From contig NZ_JAUXOD010000114.1 in assembly GCF_030682515.1 (NCBI RefSeq), positions 1 through 58,285 of the forward strand: a stretch of DNA of 58,285 bases, written 5' to 3'. Made by a program: the position numbers and the translations under genes. This document shows, one piece after another, positions 52,929-58,285 of the stretch (position 1 is its first letter; each line of letters starts with the position of its first letter). The DNA is from Hoeflea sp. (lineage in GTDB: Bacteria > Pseudomonadota > Alphaproteobacteria > Rhizobiales > Rhizobiaceae). The notes beneath the pieces are model-generated. The model did no database searches. It saw only the letters and a program-made list of their open reading frames with translations, and was not told where the DNA came from.

Positions 52929-53196
52929 TGCATGTCTCCAATTGGTCGTCTTGTAGCGATGATACGCTTTTGCCCGCAAATTGGTTTCATGGGGCAGAAT
53001 ATTTTTTTGCAGCCCTGCCCTGGCGCGGCCAGGATGCGGGCCCGGGTCAGGCGGCCCGGACCCGAAGCGGCCGGCCCCGAAACCAGTTGACGTCACGCGC
53101 GCAGCAGAGCTAAAACCGCGCCAGCCGTATCGGGACCCCGACCCCCGCCCCCGGGCCGTGGGGGATGGACTGCCAGGTCCAATGTCCCGATCACCC

Positions 53197-53286
53197 GGAG
53201 GGGTGGCCGAGCGGTTTAAGGCACCGGTCTTGAAAACCGGCGTGCGGGAGACCGTACCGTGGGTTCGAATCCCACCCCCTCCGCCA
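53197..53286 (+). tRNA. tRNA-Ser (anticodon UGA)
   Basis: A 90-nt type II tRNA with acceptor stem GGAGGGG/CCCCTCC, encoded CCA end, D-loop GGCCGAGCGGTTTAAGGC, and a five-base-pair anticodon stem CCGGT/ACCGG around CTTGAAA (anticodon TGA at 53231-53233). The long variable arm (CGTGCGGGAGACCGTACCG) and the T-arm GTGGGTTCGAATCCCAC are typical of tRNA-Ser. No integrase or attachment duplication lies next to it in the window. Confidence 0.98.
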
Positions 53287-53447
53287 TTGTTTCGCTCACG
53301 GCAGTTTCGCTTCGCTCAACGCCTCCGCGAGGGCGGCCTGACCGGCCGGCGGGCAGTCGCCCGCTGGGCTCCGAGTCCGAAGTTTGACCCGAACTCTCCA
53401 GCAATCCCAGCCATTGCAGCGAGCCTCGGACAGTTCGGCGCCGCAGC

Positions 53448-54641
53448 CTAGAACCCTTCGCCTTCCTCCTGGATGACGGACAGCTTGTTGTTCTCGATGC
53501 GGTGGACCACCATGCGCCGCTCGATCCGGCCGTCGGGACGGAAGCGGAACAGGCCGGTTGCAGCGCGAAAGCCCTGGGTGGAGGTCAGGTTCGCGACCGT
53601 GATGGCCTCGGCGCCGCCGGAACGCACAAGGCCCGCGGCGACCGCCACGGCATCATAGCCGATGGCGGCATCATAGGTCGGGCTGCGCCCGAACTTCGCC
53701 TTGAAGCGCTCGGCGATCACCGGGACGTCGGCCGTCGATGGAATGGCCACCATCAAGCCTTGCGCCGAGGGCCGCGCATAGATCGCCTCGGGCAGCAACG
53801 AGGTGGCGATCGCGGTGGCGATCGACTGGCCGAATTCGCCCGCCGCGAGGATGTCGATCACCTGGCCGATGGCCTCGCCGCCGCCCAGCAGCACGATGGT
53901 GTTGGCCTTGGCAAAGACCGCGGCGCCCTTGGCAAAGGCCGCGCTCAGGTCCTTGCCGCTTGGCGGATAGGGGACGAAGCCGATGGTGGTGCCGCCCTTG
54001 AGCGTTATTCCTTCGCGGAGCCGGATCAGGTTTTCCGCCGCAAAGCCTGCTTCATGGACGACGACGATGTTCTTCTGATTGGCCGCCACCGCGACGCCGA
54101 CGCCCTCGAGCGCGCTGTCGATGGCGTCGCCATAGAGCGGCCAGATGTTGGAGCCGCCGGCCGAATTGTTGGCCACCAGCGCCAGGATCGGCGGGCGCGG
54201 CTGGCTGGTGCCGGAGATGATGCCGGCCACTTCCGCGTTCGTCGCCGGCCCGATGATGAGCTTGCTTCCCGACGCCGTCGCGGCCTGAACCCTGGCGGCC
54301 GCCGTTCCGGAGGTGGACGCAGATGTCTGGAAGTCGAGCTTGAGCTGGCCGGCGCCAAGGTCATCGAGCGCCAGTTTCGCCCCGTCGGCGATGTCGGCGG
54401 ATTTCTTGCGCAGCGACGGATCCGTCGGCAGCAGCATGGTCACCGTCACGGGTCCGCTGCCATAGGTCGAACTGGAGAGGGGCGCGATGCCGGCACCGGC
54501 CGCGTCCTCCACCCCCTCCCCCAGGCTCGACGCCTGGCACCCGGCAAGGCCGATGCAGGCCATCAGCAGACACCCGCGAACGGCCATTGCCAATTGTCCC
54601 TGGGCGCGTTTGACCGCCCCGTTGCCGCCATGGCCATTCAT
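53448..54641 (-). CDS. Penicillin-binding protein activator (LpoA-like) lipoprotein
   Basis: A 397-aa lipoprotein with a periplasmic-binding-like fold. The lipobox LAGCQ follows a hydrophobic CLLMACIG stretch. Features include TVTMLLPTDPSLRKKSADIADG, IIGPATNAEVAG, ILALVANNSAGGSNIWPLYG and TYDAAIGYDAVAVAAGL, all in the style of leucine-binding-like periplasmic proteins and LpoA. E. coli LpoA activates PBP1A from the outer membrane; an analogous role is inferred. The ATG at 54641 is used, but ATG 54587, which follows AGGGA at a good distance, would give a shorter and tidier signal peptide. Confidence 0.85.
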   Translation of the reverse strand: MNGHGGNGAVKRAQGQLAMAVRGCLLMACIGLAGCQASSLGEGVEDAAGAGIAPLSSSTYGSGPVTVTMLLPTDPSLRKKSADIADGAKLALDDLGAGQLKLDFQTSASTSGTAAARVQAATASGSKLIIGPATNAEVAGIISGTSQPRPPILALVANNSAGGSNIWPLYGDAIDSALEGVGVAVAANQKNIVVVHEAGFAAENLIRLREGITLKGGTTIGFVPYPPSGKDLSAAFAKGAAVFAKANTIVLLGGGEAIGQVIDILAAGEFGQSIATAIATSLLPEAIYARPSAQGLMVAIPSTADVPVIAERFKAKFGRSPTYDAAIGYDAVAVAAGLVRSGGAEAITVANLTSTQGFRAATGLFRFRPDGRIERRMVVHRIENNKLSVIQEEGEGF

Positions 54642-54680
54642 ACCAACACCCACACCAAACCGCATCCCGGAACATCCTTG

Positions 54681-54734
54681 ATCAAAGCGCTACAGCGCCA
54701 CGCCAATTCTGACGTGACGCTGTAGCATTTTGAT
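54681..54734. repeat. Imperfect inverted repeat upstream of the LpoA-like gene
   Basis: ATCAAAGCGCTACAGCG (54681-54697) and CGCTGTAGCATTTTGAT (54718-54734) are inverted with 15 of 17 positions matching, separated by 20 nt. It sits between the RTX gene end and the LpoA-like gene start, both on the minus strand. It could be an operator, a processed mRNA stem or a dispersed repeat. Confidence 0.6.
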
Positions 54735-54749
54735 ATCCTTTGCGTAAGC

Positions 54750-54782
54750 CCGGCCCGCGATCCGTTCAGGATCAAGGGCCGG
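54750..54782 (-). terminator. Hairpin after the RTX protein gene
   Basis: CCGGCCC plus GATCC pairs with GGATC plus GGGCCGG, with a symmetric 2-nt internal loop and a 5-nt hairpin loop, 10 bp after the RTX stop codon on the minus strand. No T-run follows, so it is terminator-like rather than a textbook terminator. Confidence 0.5.
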
Positions 54783-54791
54783 CACCGATGA

Positions 54792-57700
54792 TCAGATGGT
54801 CACGGTTGTGTTCGTTCCATCATCTACCAGGATCCTCAGCGCATCGGGACCCGGAGCAGTCGCGAACTCGGCAATCTTGACGAAGCTGTTCGCGCCCCCA
54901 TTGACATCGACCTCAAGGAAGTTTCCATCGATCCGGAAATACTCAGCCTTGTTGGCTTCGGTGATTGCCTGACCTCCGAGCAGCGCCGAGAGATCGACGA
55001 CATCGCCTTCTACCAGATTGTAGTCGGCGATGAGATCCCGAATGTTTGCTCCCGCATCGGCAAGCGCATTCGCGTCGAAGACGAAGGTATCGGCCCCTGC
55101 CCCGCCGACCAGGATATCTCGTCCCAGACCGCCGTTGAGGATGTCGTCGCCGGCGCCACCGAAGAGGATGTCATCGCCAGTGCCGCCGAAAAGGATGTCG
55201 TTGCCGACACCTCCAAGCAGCAGATCCGACCCGCCGCCGCCATACAACGTGTCGTCGCCTGCGCCGCCAACAAGGATGTCGTTGCCGTTGGCCGCGTTCG
55301 CGGCCGTGCTGATGCCACCATGCATGACGTCGTTGCCGGATGTGCCGACAAGAAGGTTGTTGTTGGCGTTGTTTGAGCCGATCAATCCAGCCAGATAGTC
55401 TGGCAGGTCCTCGCCGATGGCCGTGTATGTCACGATGCTTGTGGTCAGCCCATCCGGGCCGACAACGGCTATCGAGAGGTTTGCGTCATAAAAATTGGCG
55501 ACCGTAGCGCCCCAGCTTGAGGTGCTAAGATCCAGGACGCGGTTTGCCGAGCCCGCCGACGGATTGTTGCCGCCGACGTCACCGTCGAGGTAATCAATGA
55601 TCTCATTTCGAAACAGCGAATTAGAGAAAATCTCGTCGAGCTGTGAATCGGTAAACACAAGATTTACGCGGTCTTGAGGGTTACCGTTTACAGAAACTGA
55701 GTTGCCGGCATAGTAGGATGTAACACCCGATCCATGGTCCCAAGCCGTAGTTAGATTGTCGGAACCATTTCCCATCAGAATAGTCCAGTTGCCATTGAAC
55801 GCAGTCGTCGAGAAATCTGCAGTATCCTGCCCGTTGCCGAAATCGATCGTCTGCCCATTCACAGAACCGGCGGCGACGATGATCGAGACGGTGATCGGGT
55901 TGCTGTAAAGCGCGCCATCAAAAGCGCGGTAGGTGAAGGTATCGACGCCCACGAACGTATTCACCGGATCGTAGGTGAACGTTCCGTCAGGGTTGAACAC
56001 GAGAACGCCGTTCTGCGTGGTGCTCACCAGCTCCGCTGTCAGCGGCTGGCTGTCGACATCGTTCGCAAGCACGCTGGTCGTCATGGTGAGAATCTGGCTG
56101 TTCAGCAACGCGTAGGGACCGTCTTCGTTTGCCACCGGCGCGACGTTGTCGGTGTTGCCCTGGATGGTGATCGTGACCAGCTGCGTCGTGCCGTCCACCG
56201 TCGCCACCGTGAAGGTGTCGAGCAGCGTGCCTCCGACATTGAGCGCATCGACAGCCGGGTTGGCGTTGTCGAGCGTGTAGGTCCACACCCCGGCCGCGTC
56301 CACCGAGAAGTTGCCGTAGAGGCCGGCCACGTTCACCTGCGGCTGGAAGGTGTCGTCGTCATTGTCGACGTCGGTCGAGTCGAGGTTGCCGGACACCGTG
56401 TTGGGTACCGCATCCTCGACCACCGTGCCAGCGACATCGCCGCTGATGATGGCCGCGTCGTTCGCACCCTGGATGGTGACGGTCACGAACTGCGACGTGC
56501 CGTCCACCGTCGCCACCGTGAAGGTGTCGAACAGGGTGCCGCCGACATTGAGCGCATTGACCGCCGCATTGCCGTTGTCGAGCGTGTAGGTCCACTCGCC
56601 GGCCGCGTTCACCGCGAAGGTGCCATAGCCGTTGGTGCCGTTGCCGCTCGCCACCTGCCAGGCATCGTCGTCATTGTCGACGTCGGTCGAGTTGAGGTTG
56701 CCGGACACCGTGTTGGGTACTGCATCCTCGACCACCGTGCCAGCGACATCGCCGCTGATGATCGCCGCGTCATTGACCGGGGTGACCGTTACCGTGGCCG
56801 TGCCGACATTGCTTGTCGCCGTGCCGTCACTCACGGAATAGCTGATGGTGCGATTTGCAGCCGACGGGTTATCGGATGTGTTCTGGTAAGCGACGCTTTC
56901 GAGCGCGGCCTTGTATTGAGCGACGGTTGCCGAGCCTGTCAGTTGAAGTACGCCGGTCGACGTGTTGTAGGAGCCGGTGATTCCGTTCTGGTTCACAAAG
57001 CCCAGGACGTCCTCACTGGAAACAAAACCGATGGAGATCCAAACGGTCGCGCCCTGGAGGGTGGCATTGTCGACATCGACGATGGTGATCGACGTGTCGA
57101 TGACTGTGGCGGGGTCATTCTCGGTGTAGGCCAGCGTGGCGTCCACACCCGAGATCACCGGAGCGTCGTTGGTGCCGTTGATTCCGATTTCGACGATCCG
57201 CGTGGCCGTGGCGCCCGCGGAGTCTGTGACTGTGATTGTGTACTTGAGAACCAACCTCGTGTTCGCGGCAAGGAAATCAAACGCCTGATTCTCGCTGTCG
57301 AACTCCCATGTCAGGGTGCCACTTGTCTGGGTGCCGTCAATGACGGTGCCTGGCATGACTTTGAAATACCCGTTCAGCTCTCCGTGAGTGAGGTTGGTTC
57401 CGTAATCCGGACCGGAAATCTCGAGGAAGGTGATTGAAGTCGTGACGACATCCGTCAGGTCCACATCGGTAACAGTCAAGGTTCCCGTCGCGGTCAGGCC
57501 TGCATTGGTCTCGGTGAGTTCGTCCGCTGCCGAGTCGGTGGCGCCGATGCTGATCACCGGTGCATCATTGACCGGGGTGACGGTGATGGTCAGCGTGTTC
57601 TCGATCGACACGGCCGGATCGCTCTCGTCGCCATCGCTATCGGTGATGATGTAGGCGAAGCCGGTCTGGCCGTTGAAGTCCTGCGCGGGCGCAAAAGTCC

Positions 57701-58285
57701 AGCTTCCGTCAGCCTTGAAGGTGTAGGTGCCAACGCCCGGCAGCGTGAAACCGAACACGCCGTTGCCGAGGTTGTCGCCTTCGGTCGCAATGACGCGCCA
57801 CGTCGCGCCGGCATTGAACGTCACCTTTGTCATGGTTGCGCCGTCGCCTCCCACAAAGTCATTGGTCATGACATTGCCGGAGTGAATCCCGCTGTCCTCG
57901 TCGATTGTAACCGCGTCGTCCTTGACGGCGAGCGGCAGGCTGTCATTGACGTTGACGGTGATGGTGCCGATGTCGGTGTCGCCGTCGCGGTCGCGCACCT
58001 GGTAGGACACTGTGAATGCCACGTCATCCTCGATGCCCTGCAGCGGGTGACGCACCGGGGCCAGTTGCTCGATGCTGTAGGCGCCTGTCGCCTGGTTGGT
58101 GATCGTGAGCCTCACCACCGGGATGTACCCGTTGCCCTGGTCCTGCGTGATGATCAGCTCCGTGGCCGAATTATACTGGTACCACAGGCCGTTGTTGCCG
58201 AGCGTCATGCCGTTCGACAGCCAGGACACCGTGCCTGCGCCATCGCCGCCGAAATTATGCCCGAGCGTGCCGGTGGCAATGATCG
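54792..58285 (-). CDS. RTX/cadherin-repeat secreted protein (5' part beyond window)
   Basis: The C-terminal 1,163 codons of a giant surface or secreted protein; the frame stays open to the right edge, so the start lies outside. The segment at the edge (TGTLGHNFGGDGAGTVSWL) is typical of T1SS-143 repeats of type I-secreted adhesins. It then has several cadherin/Ig-like repeats with VTPVNDAP-type linkers, two almost identical 104-residue VCBS repeats, and about seven RTX nonapeptides (GGAGDDTLYGGGGSDLLLGG style) that bind calcium. The C-terminus (VVDLSALLGG, ending in DGTNTTVTI) is a likely type I secretion signal. A role in adhesion or biofilm is inferred. The transporter genes are not in the window. 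Confidence 0.93.
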   Translation of the reverse strand, partial: IIATGTLGHNFGGDGAGTVSWLSNGMTLGNNGLWYQYNSATELIITQDQGNGYIPVVRLTITNQATGAYSIEQLAPVRHPLQGIEDDVAFTVSYQVRDRDGDTDIGTITVNVNDSLPLAVKDDAVTIDEDSGIHSGNVMTNDFVGGDGATMTKVTFNAGATWRVIATEGDNLGNGVFGFTLPGVGTYTFKADGSWTFAPAQDFNGQTGFAYIITDSDGDESDPAVSIENTLTITVTPVNDAPVISIGATDSAADELTETNAGLTATGTLTVTDVDLTDVVTTSITFLEISGPDYGTNLTHGELNGYFKVMPGTVIDGTQTSGTLTWEFDSENQAFDFLAANTRLVLKYTITVTDSAGATATRIVEIGINGTNDAPVISGVDATLAYTENDPATVIDTSITIVDVDNATLQGATVWISIGFVSSEDVLGFVNQNGITGSYNTSTGVLQLTGSATVAQYKAALESVAYQNTSDNPSAANRTISYSVSDGTATSNVGTATVTVTPVNDAAIISGDVAGTVVEDAVPNTVSGNLNSTDVDNDDDAWQVASGNGTNGYGTFAVNAAGEWTYTLDNGNAAVNALNVGGTLFDTFTVATVDGTSQFVTVTIQGANDAAIISGDVAGTVVEDAVPNTVSGNLDSTDVDNDDDTFQPQVNVAGLYGNFSVDAAGVWTYTLDNANPAVDALNVGGTLLDTFTVATVDGTTQLVTITIQGNTDNVAPVANEDGPYALLNSQILTMTTSVLANDVDSQPLTAELVSTTQNGVLVFNPDGTFTYDPVNTFVGVDTFTYRAFDGALYSNPITVSIIVAAGSVNGQTIDFGNGQDTADFSTTAFNGNWTILMGNGSDNLTTAWDHGSGVTSYYAGNSVSVNGNPQDRVNLVFTDSQLDEIFSNSLFRNEIIDYLDGDVGGNNPSAGSANRVLDLSTSSWGATVANFYDANLSIAVVGPDGLTTSIVTYTAIGEDLPDYLAGLIGSNNANNNLLVGTSGNDVMHGGISTAANAANGNDILVGGAGDDTLYGGGGSDLLLGGVGNDILFGGTGDDILFGGAGDDILNGGLGRDILVGGAGADTFVFDANALADAGANIRDLIADYNLVEGDVVDLSALLGGQAITEANKAEYFRIDGNFLEVDVNGGANSFVKIAEFATAPGPDALRILVDDGTNTTVTI
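56150..56771 (-). repeat. Two tandem VCBS repeats with a 312-bp period
   Basis: The reverse-strand coding sequence contains two tandem units, each beginning DAAIISGDVAGTVVEDAVPN, and almost identical through the STDVDNDDD segment at DNA level over about 100 bp. The divergent middle of each unit (WQVASGNGTNGYG versus FQPQVNVAGLYG) suggests that the ends are kept alike by recombination. Confidence 0.85.

Noticed and set aside
53197-53447. tRNA-Ser as an integration site.
   Set aside because: No integrase, no repeat of the tRNA 3' end nearby, and normal base composition on both sides.

Overview
The window is high-GC chromosomal DNA from an alphaproteobacterium, most likely a member of the Hyphomicrobiales (Rhizobiales). 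The basis is gene order: coq10/ratA-like, cinA, a fused ispDF, dusB, ntrB-ntrC, ntrY-ntrX, trkA, trkH, hfq, hflX and mazG follow one another as in rhizobia and brucellae. A genus cannot be fixed from the sequence alone; a marine Hoeflea-like organism is only a guess. Most of the window is ordinary core genome, with tightly packed operons and many ATGA or GTGA start/stop overlaps.

Layout. Positions 1-2900 hold an ABC importer module (ATPase cut by the window edge, NMT1/THI5-like binding protein) facing a RidA-family protein and a creatininase-family amidohydrolase; the pair looks like a small uptake and catabolism cassette of unknown substrate. 2917-6875 holds a PilZ-like protein and housekeeping genes (coq10-like, cinA, ispDF, dusB). 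6872-13261 is the nitrogen-control block ntrBC and ntrYX. 13328-16177 is trkA-trkH (potassium uptake), followed by hfq and hflX. 18354-20236 is nnrS-nnrU (nitric-oxide-linked membrane proteins), preceded by a perfect 15-bp palindrome. mazG and a cytidine-deaminase-fold enzyme (20264-21797) may form a nucleotide-processing pair. 21977-26313 is a sulfite-reduction operon: cysG, DUF2849, cysI, DUF934 and a [2Fe-2S] ferredoxin. 26420-33407 is a LysR regulator and a full molybdenum NAD-dependent formate dehydrogenase operon (fdsGBA, fdhD, fdsD).

A single low-GC gene of unknown function (about 33.4-34.1 kb) interrupts the core and looks acquired. After it come lrgAB, a DUF1062 protein, a YqaA-like membrane protein, a GFA protein, an ArsR/SRPBCC pair, an autoregulated-looking MarR gene with two operators 22 bp apart, an EamA transporter, an M32 carboxypeptidase, an orphan S41-like protein without a signal peptide, and a CaiB-type CoA transferase followed by a 112-bp dispersed palindromic repeat.

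44404-49897 carries a YbaK-type editing protein and the conserved tmk-holB-metG-tatD-MBL-fold series, transcribed leftward. 49990-54641 holds cell-envelope genes (a D-Ala-D-Ala carboxypeptidase, RlpA, a small secreted protein, tRNA-Ser(UGA), an LpoA-like lipoprotein). The right end is the 3' part of a giant secreted calcium-binding protein with cadherin/VCBS repeats and RTX nonapeptides, exported by a type I system.

No CRISPR array, insertion sequence, prophage or integrase was seen. The most unusual signals are in control regions (cysG Shine-Dalgarno hairpin, nnrS palindrome, MarR tandem operator, ATAG-N7-CTAT site before fdsG) and in three poorly described genes (the low-GC membrane protein, the S41-like protein, the deaminase beside mazG).
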